From contig RXJH01000004.1 of NCBI GenBank assembly GCA_003987725.1, forward strand, positions 365,372-429,371: a DNA stretch of 64,000 bases. Reading direction: 5' to 3'. The notes below the pieces were generated by a model. That model worked only from the letters and a program-made list of their open reading frames with translations, did not search any database and was not told where the DNA came from. Position numbers and translations under genes: made by a program. Of the stretch, positions 54,154 through 63,489 are shown piece by piece (within the stretch, counting starts at the first letter, position 1; the number at the start of each line of letters is the position of its first letter). This DNA comes from Hyphomicrobium sp. (GTDB lineage Bacteria > Pseudomonadota > Alphaproteobacteria > Rhizobiales > Hyphomicrobiaceae).

Positions 54154-56259
54154 ATGGCGGCGGACGGACCATCGGGGGCAAGGGGCCGGGTTCGCGTCGG
54201 ATTGGTCGTCGTCCATGGCGTCGGTGAGACTGAGCCCGGATATTGCGTCAACGCCGTTCTCGATACGCTGGCCTCGACGAGGCCGGGCTACAGCGTTTCC
54301 CCCGCCAACGAATACAACCGGATAGCCGAGCCCGAGGCCGGGTCGCCACCGCCGGTCTTTCCCGTCATTCGTCGCGGCGCCGCGCACACGAGCGGCATCG
54401 AGATCGAGGCGGTGGAACTGCACTGGGCCGATCTGACCACGGTTCAGGAAGGCCGCGTCAACACGCTGCTTCAGCTCTTCCGGGTCATCTTCGAATCCCA
54501 TCACCTTGTGGACGCGATGCTCGACCGTTCGCGGGATGCGATCTCGTGGCTGCTCAGAAAGATATTATGGGTTGCCGGGTGGCTCATTCGCGGACCGAGC
54601 GCGGCACTGACGATCGTGACGTCGGTGATCTGCGGTCTTTTCCTTTTCGAGCCAGCGACGCTGACGACCGATGTGGTGGATGTCAGATCGCAGGTGCTGA
54701 TCGTGACGGCGTTGATCTTCGTGGCGTCGCTTTATGTCTTCTACCGCATTACGCGACAGCAGGATTACTCGTGGTACGACACCGTATTCTGGCTCGGGGT
54801 CGCGGCGCTCGCGGTGTTCGGTCTGACGTTTTACGATGTGCTGTTGCCGCTGCTTAAAAACGTTCCTGATCTCGAAATGGGTCCGGAGCGCGGAGTTGGC
54901 GCGCAGGCGGTGGATTGTGCCGTCGCCGGATCGTCAGCGGCTGCCTGCTACATCAACGGACTTTACAAGGTCATCATCTGGGGCTGGCGCATTTGGGGCG
55001 GGATCATGCTGTTCGCCACGGCGCTGCTCGGCGTTGCTTATCTGCGCGCCTTGAAAACGGGAGATCGCTCGCGGCTTGCGACGGTCTCGACAAGCATCGC
55101 CATTTTGATCATGCAATTCCTGCTCTGGACGACGGTCGTCGTCAGCGCGATCTATCCGATCCTCAATCGCGCCGAGACGATAACGACCCTCAAGGAAGCG
55201 AAGCCGTTCATAGAGCGTGCGATCGAGGCGCATCAGATCGACAGGAACAGCGCCGTCGCCAAGCTCGTGCAGGTTCCCAATATCGAACTCGACTGGATCG
55301 GCCGCTTCAAGTTCATCTTCGCGGCGGCCGCTCTCACGGTAATGCTCTTCATCATCGGCGGCGGCATTTTGATCGAGCTCAGGCATTTGCGGGCACGACG
55401 AGGCCTTTCCGACCTCGAGCAGACGGCGCGGAACATGCCGAGACTGCTGTTCAATCCTTTCCTGGTTGCGCTGCTGATCGTCGCTTTCATCGTCGTCTTT
55501 GCGTTGGTGTTCGTGCAGCCCTATCTCGACAGCAACCATGTCTTCGTAAAGCTTCGAAGCTATATTCTTCCGGTCGCGGCCGTCGTCGCGCTGGCGCTGC
55601 CGTTCTTCTTCGGGCGGCGTATTGCGAACGTCGTGAACGTCGCGCGCGATCTGATCGACCATCACTATCAGCCGCGGCAGGAAACTGCGGCGTACTTCAT
55701 CCCGTCAGCATTTCGCTCGCGGTTCCGGCATTTGCGGCGGGAGCGCATCCAGGGGCGGCTCAATCTCGTTCTCGAGCACTTCGTTCAGAACCAAGGCTAC
55801 GATGGCGTGATTTTCCTGGCGCACAGCCAGGGCTCGGTCATCGTGTATGACTTCCTGCGCGATAACGGCCCGCACTACACGCGGCTGGGCGACGCTTCGC
55901 CGGCGCTGCTGACCTTCGGCTCGCCGCTCGGCACGCTCTATCAAAAGTATTTCCATGAATACTCGGCGTCGAAGGGGGCGCCTCTCGGCATCGCCGCCAG
56001 CCTCAAATGCTGGATCAATCTCTATCGCGTCGACGATTACATCGGCGGCCGCATCAACCCGCCCAGAGGCCTTCGCATCGATAACCACGTCATGGGGATC
56101 GGCGGGCATACGGGCTATTGGACGGAGCCGGGCGTCGCCGAAGCGCTGGATGCGATCCTGACCGGCAAGGTTGCCGACGCGACGAAACCGCCGCCGCTGC
56201 CGCCGCCGCCGATGACGCCTTCGGCGCCCTATGCGGTTCGTGCTATGCGGAGAGCATGA
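54154..56259 (+). CDS. Multi-pass membrane protein with alpha/beta-hydrolase features
   Basis: A 701-residue protein. Near the N terminus [19 protein letters not shown] looks like the HG oxyanion strand of a lipase-type alpha/beta hydrolase. A region of about eight membrane helices spans roughly 140-520. After it come [20 protein letters not shown], a nucleophile elbow (AHSQG), then [12 protein letters not shown], and a final HTGYW that could hold the catalytic His. So the hydrolase fold seems to be split by a membrane insertion. The ATG at 54154 follows GGGGGAG. It overlaps ruvC by four bases. I do not know its substrate. Confidence 0.7.
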   Translation: MAADGPSGARGRVRVGLVVVHGVGETEPGYCVNAVLDTLASTRPGYSVSPANEYNRIAEPEAGSPPPVFPVIRRGAAHTSGIEIEAVELHWADLTTVQEGRVNTLLQLFRVIFESHHLVDAMLDRSRDAISWLLRKILWVAGWLIRGPSAALTIVTSVICGLFLFEPATLTTDVVDVRSQVLIVTALIFVASLYVFYRITRQQDYSWYDTVFWLGVAALAVFGLTFYDVLLPLLKNVPDLEMGPERGVGAQAVDCAVAGSSAAACYINGLYKVIIWGWRIWGGIMLFATALLGVAYLRALKTGDRSRLATVSTSIAILIMQFLLWTTVVVSAIYPILNRAETITTLKEAKPFIERAIEAHQIDRNSAVAKLVQVPNIELDWIGRFKFIFAAAALTVMLFIIGGGILIELRHLRARRGLSDLEQTARNMPRLLFNPFLVALLIVAFIVVFALVFVQPYLDSNHVFVKLRSYILPVAAVVALALPFFFGRRIANVVNVARDLIDHHYQPRQETAAYFIPSAFRSRFRHLRRERIQGRLNLVLEHFVQNQGYDGVIFLAHSQGSVIVYDFLRDNGPHYTRLGDASPALLTFGSPLGTLYQKYFHEYSASKGAPLGIAASLKCWINLYRVDDYIGGRINPPRGLRIDNHVMGIGGHTGYWTEPGVAEALDAILTGKVADATKPPPLPPPPMTPSAPYAVRAMRRA

Positions 56260-56783
56260 TTGGACGAACGATTCGCATTATCGGCATCGACCCCGGGTTG
56301 CGGCGCACGGGATGGGGCATCGTCGAAAGCGACGGCGTCCGGCTCGGTTACGTCGCGTCGGGCGTCATCACGCCCCCGAAGGACGATGATCTCGCCTACC
56401 GGCTTTCCGCGCTGTTCGACGCTGTGACGAGCGTCATCCAGAGTTTCAGTCCGTCCGAGGCTGCCGTCGAAGAGACGTTCGTCAACGAGAACCCGCGTTC
56501 GACGCTGAAGCTCGGGCAGGCGCGCGGCGCGGTTCTGCTCGCTCCGGCGCGGCTCGGTCTCAGGGTTGCGGAATACACGCCCAATTTGATCAAGAAGTCG
56601 GTCACCGGGGCGGGCCACGCCGAAAAGCAGCAGATCCAGGCGATGATCGGTTTTCTGCTGCCGAAGGCGACGTTCGGATGTGCGGACGAAGCCGATGCGC
56701 TCGCGATCGCCATTACGCATGCGCATCACCGCGTCAGCCGGCAGCGGCTGGCAACCGTTGCAACCAAGGTTCCGCAGTCATGA
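56256..56783 (+). CDS. ruvC: Crossover junction endodeoxyribonuclease RuvC
   Basis: A 175-residue RuvC, the Holliday-junction resolvase. Acidic catalytic residues are in [14 protein letters not shown] (Asp), [12 protein letters not shown] (Glu), and [15 protein letters not shown] (Asp pair). It starts within the stop of the preceding gene and overlaps ruvA by four bases. Confidence 0.96.
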   Translation: MIGRTIRIIGIDPGLRRTGWGIVESDGVRLGYVASGVITPPKDDDLAYRLSALFDAVTSVIQSFSPSEAAVEETFVNENPRSTLKLGQARGAVLLAPARLGLRVAEYTPNLIKKSVTGAGHAEKQQIQAMIGFLLPKATFGCADEADALAIAITHAHHRVSRQRLATVATKVPQS

Positions 56784-57403
56784 TCGGCAAGCTCAAGGGC
56801 AAGGTCGACGCGGTCGGCGAGAGCTTTCTCGTGATCGACGTCAACGGAGTCGGCTACGAGGTGCAGGCGTCATCGCGAACGCTGCGCAATTTGAAGCCCG
56901 GCGATAGTGTGTCCCTGACGATCGATACGCACGTGCGCGAGGACGCGATCCGGCTGTTCGGATTTCAGAGCGAACTCGAGCGGAGCTGGTTCCGGACTTT
57001 ACAGTCCATTCAGGGCGTCGGAGCCAAAGTCGCGTTGAGCGTTCTCGGCGTGTTGGCGCCGCAGGAGATTGCCAGCGCCGTGGCGCTCGGCAACTGGGCG
57101 GCGGTCGAAGAGGCGCCGGGCGTCGGCAAGAAGCTGGCGCTGCGCATCGTCGCCGAGCTGAAGGACAAGGCCCCGGCGTTATCGCTCGGCGGTCATGCCC
57201 TTCCGACGGTTGGTACTGCGTCGTCGTCCGCGATCGAAGGACCTGCGGCCATGGCGTTTGCGGAAGCTCTCTCGGCGTTGACCAATCTCGGCTACAACCC
57301 AGCCCAGGCCAGTGCCGCTGTGGCCATTGCTTCGAAGGACCTAGGCCAAGAGGCGGATACGGCCGGGCTCATCAAGCGCAGTCTCAAGGAATTGGCTCGC
57401 TAG
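56780..57403 (+). CDS. ruvA: Holliday junction helicase subunit RuvA
   Basis: A 207-residue RuvA, the junction-binding partner of RuvB. The OB-fold part is [28 protein letters not shown]; the helix-hairpin-helix motifs are [14 protein letters not shown] and [17 protein letters not shown]; a linker and the C-terminal domain III follow. Confidence 0.96.
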   Translation: MIGKLKGKVDAVGESFLVIDVNGVGYEVQASSRTLRNLKPGDSVSLTIDTHVREDAIRLFGFQSELERSWFRTLQSIQGVGAKVALSVLGVLAPQEIASAVALGNWAAVEEAPGVGKKLALRIVAELKDKAPALSLGGHALPTVGTASSSAIEGPAAMAFAEALSALTNLGYNPAQASAAVAIASKDLGQEADTAGLIKRSLKELAR

Positions 57404-57446
57404 CGGCCTGGAAACCGGCAAAATCGATCAGAAACATCGGCTCATC

Positions 57447-57866
57447 ATGCGTAAGACCACATTGAGCAACACCCAACGCACGATCTGGATGGTGCTTATC
57501 ACCTCGCTCGCGGTCGCCTTTTTTGCGGGTCTCATCGATCTCGGGCTGATGTTTCTCAGTCCAATGACCGACTCGCTGTTGCCGCCACGAGGGGCCGAGG
57601 GTTTGGGTGAAGCTGCTATCGATGCATTCGTTTGGAGCGCCTTTCCGGCGACGATCGGAGCGCTGGGCTTAACGCCGTTCGTTTTACAACGCGGCACCTA
57701 CAGCTGGCTCGAAGCGGCAGTGGCGGGCGTTCTCGCGTTCATGGCGGCGGTCATCATATTTCCATTCGACGCGCCGGGCGGAGTGCCGTTTCTCGCGTTC
57801 GCTGCGGGGCTTCTGATGATCGGCATGCGCGCGCTGCTGATCGCGGCCGGGATTCTCAAATCCTGA
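57447..57866 (+). CDS. Small membrane protein between ruvA and ruvB
   Basis: A 139-residue protein with about four membrane helices (TIWMVLITSLAVAFFAGLIDLGLMF, WSAFPATIGALGL, WLEAAVAGVLAFMAAVIIFPF, FAAGLLMIGMRALLIAAG). It is in line with the ruv operon, 43 bases after ruvA and 66 before ruvB. Not recognised. Confidence 0.7.
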   Translation: MRKTTLSNTQRTIWMVLITSLAVAFFAGLIDLGLMFLSPMTDSLLPPRGAEGLGEAAIDAFVWSAFPATIGALGLTPFVLQRGTYSWLEAAVAGVLAFMAAVIIFPFDAPGGVPFLAFAAGLLMIGMRALLIAAGILKS

Positions 57867-57932
57867 CCACGGGAAGCCCAGAGATTTCGTCCTCGACTTG
57901 ACGGCGCAGCCGAATAGCCTCACGAACAAACC

Positions 57933-58979
57933 ATGACCGACAGGCTTGTCAGCAGCGCGCGAAACGACGTCGACGCCTTCGAGGCGACCATACGTCCGCA
58001 ATCGCTCGATGAATTCGTCGGGCAGGAGCAGGCGCGGGCGAACCTCAGGGTTTTCATCAAGGCGGCGCGCGGGCGGGGCGATGCCCTTGACCATGTGCTC
58101 TTTGCGGGTCCTCCGGGCCTCGGGAAAACGACGCTTGCGCAGATTTTGTCGAAGGAACTCGGCGTCGGGTTCCGCGCGACGTCGGGGCCGGTGATCTCGA
58201 AGGCCGGCGATCTCGCGGCGCTTTTGACGAATCTCGAAGAGCGCGACGTGCTCTTCATCGACGAAATCCACCGGCTCAATCCGGCGGTCGAAGAAATCCT
58301 TTATCCGGCGATGGAGGATTTCCAGCTTGATTTGATGATCGGCGAGGGACCGGCGGCGCGGTCGGTCAGAATCGATCTTCCGAAGTTCACGCTGGTCGGC
58401 GCGACGACGCGCGCGGGGCTCCTGACCAATCCGCTACGTGACCGCTTCGGCATTCCGGTGCGGCTCAACTTCTATTCGATCGGAGAGCTTGAACTCGTCG
58501 TCGGCCGTGGTGCGCGCGTGCTCGGCGCGCAGATGTCGCCGGATGGCGCGCGCGAGATCGCCAAGCGCTCGCGGGGAACGCCGCGGATCGCCGGGCGCCT
58601 GTTGCGCCGAGTCCGCGACTTCGCGAGCGTCGAAGGCGCAGTCATCATCAATGCCGAAGTCGCCGACCGGGCGCTGACGATGCTCGAAGTCGATCATGAG
58701 GGCCTGGACGCGCTCGATCACCGATATCTCGGCTGCATTCTGCGGAATTACGAAGGCGGCCCGGTCGGAATCGAAACGCTCGCGGCGGCGCTTTCCGAGC
58801 CGCGCGATGCGCTCGAGGAAATCGTCGAGCCCTTTTTGCTGCAACAGGGGTTCATCGGCCGCACGCCGCGTGGCCGGGTGTTAACACTGAAGGCATACCG
58901 GCATCTCGGTGTCAGCGGGCCCGCGCGCGTGGCTTCCCCCGAACTGCCGATTTTCGAAGACGACGCAGACGGGACTTAA
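57933..58979 (+). CDS. ruvB: Holliday junction helicase RuvB
   Basis: A 348-residue AAA+ ATPase that drives branch migration. Walker A is [12 protein letters not shown]; Walker [16 protein letters not shown]; sensor [13 protein letters not shown]; the arginine-bearing block [10 protein letters not shown] and the winged-helix C-terminal domain (VTG-like [16 protein letters not shown]) follow. Confidence 0.97.
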   Translation: MTDRLVSSARNDVDAFEATIRPQSLDEFVGQEQARANLRVFIKAARGRGDALDHVLFAGPPGLGKTTLAQILSKELGVGFRATSGPVISKAGDLAALLTNLEERDVLFIDEIHRLNPAVEEILYPAMEDFQLDLMIGEGPAARSVRIDLPKFTLVGATTRAGLLTNPLRDRFGIPVRLNFYSIGELELVVGRGARVLGAQMSPDGAREIAKRSRGTPRIAGRLLRRVRDFASVEGAVIINAEVADRALTMLEVDHEGLDALDHRYLGCILRNYEGGPVGIETLAAALSEPRDALEEIVEPFLLQQGFIGRTPRGRVLTLKAYRHLGVSGPARVASPELPIFEDDADGT

Positions 58980-59097
58980 CGCCGCTGTATCTGCTTTGGA
59001 GTGGCGAAATTCACGGTTTCGACAGCATTCTCTGGCGAGAATGTGTGGATTCTGATTTCACAGCACAATTCGATTAATCGGGACCGAGGGTACGGGT

Positions 59098-60042
59098 TTG
59101 ATCAGCCGCCGCGATCTGCTCAAGATGACGGGCATTGCCGGTGCCGGCTCGACGGCGCTGAGCGGATATGCGCTCGCCGAGGCTTTCCGCGAAAAAGTTA
59201 CGGTTTACAATCTGACGCCGCCGAATTGGACGTCGGGTCTCAAGCTGAAGCTCGCCGTGCTTGCGGACCTTCATGTTTGCGAGCCGTGGATGTCGCTCGA
59301 GCGGCTCGAAGAGATCGTCGAGCAGACGAACGGTCTCGGAGCCGACGGGATCCTGCTTCTCGGCGACTACGTCGTCGGGCACCGCCTCGGCAAGTATTCG
59401 CAGAAAGTGAGCAACGGCGAGTGGGCAACAGTGCTCGCGAAGCTGTCAGCGCCGCTCGGCGTGCATGCAGTTCTCGGCAACCACGACTGGTGGGACTCGC
59501 GAGAGGTGCAGGACAGACGCGCGGGCCCCACTCCTGCTGGCCTGGCGCTGCAGTCTGTCGGTATTTCCGTTTATGAAAATAATGCCATCCGCCTCGAGAA
59601 GGAGGGGAAACCCTTCTGGCTCGCCGGTCTCGGCGACCAATGGGCGTTCAAGCGCCGCGACGACGAATCCGACGAGTCCTTACGCGGCGGAAAAGTCGCC
59701 TTTGACGGGGTCGACGATCTGCCGGGGACGCTACGACAGATAACTGACGATGCGCCGCTCCTGCTGATGGCGCATGAGCCCGATATTTTTCCGGTTGTGC
59801 CAGAACGCGTGTCGCTGACGATCTCGGGTCATACGCACGGCGGGCAAGTCCGGATATTGGGATATGCGCCCATCGTTCCGTCGCGGTTCGGCTCGCGGTA
59901 CGCCTATGGCCACATCGTCGAAGACGGCCGCCACTTGGTCGTTTCCGGCGGTCTTGGCTGTTCATCATTGCCGATCCGGTTCGGCTCGCCGCCCGAGATC
60001 GTAGTCCTCGAACTCGGCGGTGCCGAGGGTGGTCAAGTTTGA
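59098..60042 (+). CDS. Tat-signal metallophosphoesterase (YaeI-like)
   Basis: A 314-residue exported phosphoesterase. The N terminus SRRDLLKMTGIAGAGSTALS has a twin arginine and a hydrophobic core, so folded export is likely. Metal motifs are VLADLHVCEPW, LLLGDYVVGH, VLGNHDWW, MAHEPD and SGHTHGGQV. The start is a TTG at 59098. Its stop overlaps the ybgC start. Confidence 0.85.
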   Translation: MISRRDLLKMTGIAGAGSTALSGYALAEAFREKVTVYNLTPPNWTSGLKLKLAVLADLHVCEPWMSLERLEEIVEQTNGLGADGILLLGDYVVGHRLGKYSQKVSNGEWATVLAKLSAPLGVHAVLGNHDWWDSREVQDRRAGPTPAGLALQSVGISVYENNAIRLEKEGKPFWLAGLGDQWAFKRRDDESDESLRGGKVAFDGVDDLPGTLRQITDDAPLLLMAHEPDIFPVVPERVSLTISGHTHGGQVRILGYAPIVPSRFGSRYAYGHIVEDGRHLVVSGGLGCSSLPIRFGSPPEIVVLELGGAEGGQV

Positions 60043-60530
60043 CAGGGGCGCGTTGGCCAGACCTTGCCGGGCGCATCGTTCAGGATGCCGAGGGCCAGCA
60101 TCACATCCTTCCGGTTCGGGTTTACTTCGAAGACACCGATGCGGGCGGGGTGGTCTACCACGCGTCTTACGTGCGGTTCGCGGAACGCGGCCGGACCGAT
60201 TTTCTCCGGCTGCTCGGCACCGATGCCCGGCGCATGATCGACGGTACCGACAGCCGCGAACCGGCTGCTTTCGTCGTGCGCCGCATGTCGTTCGATTTCG
60301 CGCGTCCGGCGCGGATGGACGATCTCCTTGAGGTCGAAACGCGCGTCAAGGAACTCGGGGCGGCCAGCGTAACGCTCGATCAGAGGATCAGCCGCGACGG
60401 CGTGCCACTCGTCTCGGCCGAGGTCGTCGTGGTGCTCGTATCGATCTCGGGAAAACCTCTCCGTTTGAGCGACACGGTGCGAAAGGCATTCGAGGCGCAC
60501 GCCGAAGGGCGTAAGAATTCTTCCGCCTAG
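60039..60530 (+). CDS. ybgC: Acyl-CoA thioesterase YbgC
   Basis: A 163-residue hot-dog thioesterase of the Tol-Pal cluster. The active-site Asp is in VYFEDTDAGGVVYHASYVRFAERGRTDFLR. A TTG start overlaps the preceding stop by four bases (TTGA). In E. coli YbgC is the first gene of the tol-pal operon and hydrolyses short-chain acyl-CoA or acyl carrier substrates. Confidence 0.93.
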   Translation: MTGARWPDLAGRIVQDAEGQHHILPVRVYFEDTDAGGVVYHASYVRFAERGRTDFLRLLGTDARRMIDGTDSREPAAFVVRRMSFDFARPARMDDLLEVETRVKELGAASVTLDQRISRDGVPLVSAEVVVVLVSISGKPLRLSDTVRKAFEAHAEGRKNSSA

Positions 60531-60890
60531 ATCCCGCGCGCCCTGAATTTCTCAGGCGTTCCCCAAGCGCGTCCAGACGCCAATTGACATTCGTGACGGC
60601 GCTCTGCATGGCTCATGGTGAGATCAATGGCCGCATTTTTCGTGGATAAACACGTAGATGCGTCATTGCCATCGGCTACACAAAGCCCTCGTTTGGTCAT
60701 ATTGGGCGTCAAAAGCTCTCGATGCGAATGAGCGCGGTGGGCGATGGCGCTTGCTGCCGGGGTGCACGACAATTACGCCGTCATACGCAAACTTCATCGG
60801 GCCCGCGCCGGGCGCGTCCCAATGCTGCCGAAATTCCAAGGCCCGTGCGGTTCCGTACGGGTATCGCAATTCTTCGACATGGATGGTGAA
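60531..60890 (+). other. Leader region between ybgC and tolQ
   Basis: About 360 bases, larger than usual within a tol operon. A near-perfect hairpin, CCCGTGCG/CGTACGGG, lies at 60842-60861 just before tolQ. A frame from 60744 runs into tolQ but shows no coding character. It could hold a separate tolQ promoter. Confidence 0.5.
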
Positions 60891-61607
60891 ATGAATCCCG
60901 CGGATGTCGCCCAAAGCGCCGTTGCCCCGGTCGGAGCGAGTGGCTTCTCGTTCATCGAGCTGTTTCTGCATGCAAGCCTTACCGTCCAGATCATCATGAC
61001 GGGGCTTGGCATCGCGTCTGTCTGGTCGTGGGCGATCATCTTCGAAAAGCTGCTGGCGTTCCGGCGCGCACGCGTCGAGAGCGACCGCTTCGAGCAGTTG
61101 TTCTGGTCGGGCCAGTCGCTCGACGAGCTTTACGCGAACCTGTCGCGCGGGCGGACGATCACGATGGCGGCGCTCTTCGTGGCGGCGATGCGCGAGTGGA
61201 AACGATCGGTCGAAGGCAACATCCGCGCGCTAGGCGGCATTCAGCTGCGCGTCGAGAAGGTGATGGACGTCACGATCAGCCGCGAGATGGAACGTCTCGA
61301 CCGGCGCCTGCTGTTTCTCGCGACGGTTGGTTCGACGGCGCCGTTCGTCGGTCTCTTCGGTACGGTCTGGGGCATCATGACGAGCTTCCAGTCGATTGCC
61401 GTTTCGAAGAACACCTCGCTGGCGGTGGTTGCGCCGGGTATCGCGGAAGCCTTGTTCGCGACGGCGCTCGGCCTCATGGCCGCCATTCCGGCCGTTATTT
61501 TCTACAACAAGTTCTCTGCCGATTCGGCTGCGATATCGCAGCGTCTCTATGCTTTTTCCGATGAATTCGCAGCGATCGTATCTCGCCAGATCGACGTGAG
61601 GGCTTAA
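60891..61607 (+). CDS. tolQ: Tol-Pal system protein TolQ
   Basis: A 238-residue inner-membrane proton channel subunit. Three membrane helices: IELFLHASLTVQIIMTGLGIASVWSW, the second at LLFLATVGSTAPFVGLFGTVWGIM, and the third with ALFATALGLMAAIPAVIFYNKF. The start at 60891 (MNPADVAQ) has GGATGGTG upstream. Confidence 0.95.
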   Translation: MNPADVAQSAVAPVGASGFSFIELFLHASLTVQIIMTGLGIASVWSWAIIFEKLLAFRRARVESDRFEQLFWSGQSLDELYANLSRGRTITMAALFVAAMREWKRSVEGNIRALGGIQLRVEKVMDVTISREMERLDRRLLFLATVGSTAPFVGLFGTVWGIMTSFQSIAVSKNTSLAVVAPGIAEALFATALGLMAAIPAVIFYNKFSADSAAISQRLYAFSDEFAAIVSRQIDVRA

Positions 61608-61612
61608 ATCCA

Positions 61613-62062
61613 ATGGGGATGAGCACCAAAGCAGGCGGGGGCGGCGGGCGCGGGCGGCGCGGCCGGCACATGCCGATGAGCGAGATCAACGTCACGCCGA
61701 TGGTCGACGTGATGCTCGTGCTCCTGATCATCTTCATGGTCGCGGCGCCGCTGCTGCAAACAGGCATCGACGTCAATCTGCCGGAATCCAAGGGCCAGCA
61801 AATTGAGCCGCCGAAGAAGGATCCGGTGGCGGTAACGGTCAAGGCCAACGGCGATGTCTTCATCGGCGACTCGCAGGTTCCGATCGAGGAGCTGGCGACG
61901 AAACTCAAGGCGATCGCGGGCAACGGCTACGACGAGACAATTTTCGTGCGCGGCGACAAGGGCGTGAACTACGGGACGGTGATGGAAGTGATGAGCCGCA
62001 TCAACCAGGGTGGCTTCAAGAAACTGTCGTTCGTTCTCAATGGAGAGAAGGGAGGCTCGTAG
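61613..62062 (+). CDS. tolR: Tol-Pal system protein TolR
   Basis: A 149-residue inner-membrane protein with one helix, starting after a Gly/Arg-rich head. The channel Asp is in INVTPMVDVMLVLLIIFMV. The periplasmic part ends in RINQGGFKKLSFVLNGEKGGS. It follows tolQ by five bases. Confidence 0.95.
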   Translation: MGMSTKAGGGGGRGRRGRHMPMSEINVTPMVDVMLVLLIIFMVAAPLLQTGIDVNLPESKGQQIEPPKKDPVAVTVKANGDVFIGDSQVPIEELATKLKAIAGNGYDETIFVRGDKGVNYGTVMEVMSRINQGGFKKLSFVLNGEKGGS

Positions 62063-62090
62063 CGCCCGTAATCGCTAAAGGACGATACGT

Positions 62091-62206
62091 ATGACGAACC
62101 AGGATGCGCGTCGGCCAAGAAATATGCGAAGCGCGATGCCGACACGTCGCTCGAACTGCTCGCTCCCAACGATACGTATCCTCGTTCGCCCTGCGGTTCG
62201 CCGCCA
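62091..62206 (+). other. Probable original 5' end of tolA, out of frame
   Basis: The ATG at 62091 follows AAGGAC and encodes MTNQDA, then runs into a stop near 62255. The same bases in the tolA frame from 62111 read SAKKYAKRDADTSLELLAPND and continue openly into tolA. A shift of two bases within the GCGCG at 62106-62110 would join them. See findings. Confidence 0.55.
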
Positions 62207-63403
62207 TTGCGTGCGCGCATACGTGCCGTCTTTCAGAGAAGGTGGGTGCTGACCGTGCCCTTCGGACTTGTTCTGTCCCTCCTCTTTCACGCTGCGCTCC
62301 TCGGGTGGGCGCTTTTTTCCATGCCTGTGGCACCGCCGCTCTCACCAGATACGCCGGCGATCTCGGCGGATATCATCACCCCGTCCGAGTTCCTGCGCCT
62401 GAAGCAGGGGAGCGAGGACTCGAAGAATCTCGAGACGAAGGCGAACGATCAGCCGAAGCCCGACGACAGCAAGAACGATACGCCGAAGCCGGCGAACGCC
62501 CCGCCGCCGCCACCGCCGCCAGCGGAAGAGCAGGTCGCCAAGGCCGAGCCGCCACCCGAGCCTGAGCCGCCTCAGGCCGCCGAGCCTCCGCCTCCGCCGC
62601 CACCGCCGGCGAAGACCGAGCCCGATCCGATAGCCAAGAAGATCGACGAGCCTCCGCCGCCGCCGGAGCCTCAGCCCGGTCCGACGCCAGACGAGAAAAA
62701 GCTTCTCGAGCAAAAGCTTGAGCAGGAGCGTCAAGCCGAAGAAGCGAAGAAGAAGGCCGAGGAAGAGGCCAAGAAAAAAGCCGAGGCGGAAGCCAAGAAG
62801 AAGGCCGAAGACGAAGCAAAAAAGAAAGCGGAAGAAGAGGCGAAAAAGAAGAAGGCCGCCGAGCTCAAGAAGAAGAAACAGGAAGAGGCCAAGAAGAAAG
62901 CCGAAGCCGCGAAGAAGCAGTTCGATCCGAGCAAGATCGCGTCTCTTCTCGAAAAGTCGCCGGACGACGCAACGCCGAAGGCTCTTCTCGACAAGGACAA
63001 GAAAAAGAAGGGGCAGCAGGCGTCGGGCTCAAGCTCGACTTCGACCAACTTCGGCAAGGAAGCGGGGACGCAGACCGGTTCCGATACCGTCCTTTCGGCG
63101 CGCGAGCAGGATCTCTTGAAGGGGATGCTGAAGTCGCAGCTCAACGGCTGCTGGCGGCCGCCCGGTACGGGTGGCGGCAGCGAGGTTCCGGTCGTCGAGC
63201 TTCATTGGGAGCTGAATGCCGACGGCACGCTCGCCGGTGAGCCGCGCGTCACGTCCGCGCCATCGACGACGGCTGGACAGGTTTATGCCGAAGCCGCACT
63301 CAGAGCTGTCAGGATGTGCGCGCCGTTTCGATTGCCTCCGGACAAGTACGAAGGCGGGTGGAAGATCATCGACTGGACTTTCGATCCGCGTGAAATGTTG
63401 TAA
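62207..63403 (+). CDS. tolA: Tol-Pal system protein TolA (possibly truncated at the start)
   Basis: A 398-residue TolA. One membrane helix (FGLVLSLLFHAALLGWALF) is followed by Pro/Glu/Lys-rich runs, a long charged Ala/Lys/Glu helix (about 165-240) and a C-terminal domain III with CWRPPGTGG and AALRAVRMCAPFRLP. It links TolQR in the inner membrane to TolB-Pal in the periplasm. The only available in-frame start is the TTG at 62207, with no ribosome site; the coding frame seems to continue upstream, so a frameshift is suspected. Confidence 0.9.
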   Translation: MRARIRAVFQRRWVLTVPFGLVLSLLFHAALLGWALFSMPVAPPLSPDTPAISADIITPSEFLRLKQGSEDSKNLETKANDQPKPDDSKNDTPKPANAPPPPPPPAEEQVAKAEPPPEPEPPQAAEPPPPPPPPAKTEPDPIAKKIDEPPPPPEPQPGPTPDEKKLLEQKLEQERQAEEAKKKAEEEAKKKAEAEAKKKAEDEAKKKAEEEAKKKKAAELKKKKQEEAKKKAEAAKKQFDPSKIASLLEKSPDDATPKALLDKDKKKKGQQASGSSSTSTNFGKEAGTQTGSDTVLSAREQDLLKGMLKSQLNGCWRPPGTGGGSEVPVVELHWELNADGTLAGEPRVTSAPSTTAGQVYAEAALRAVRMCAPFRLPPDKYEGGWKIIDWTFDPREML

Positions 63404-63489
63404 ACGCCCAAAAGTTGCTTCATTCGACCGCGAAGCGAAGCAACGACTTGGGAATTCCGAATCGCACCGTGACGCATGAGAGACCATCC

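Noticed and set aside
62610-62920. Short tandem repeat / minisatellite in tolA
   Set aside because: The AAG/GCC-rich repetition is the ordinary Lys/Ala/Glu helix of TolA, conserved at protein level.
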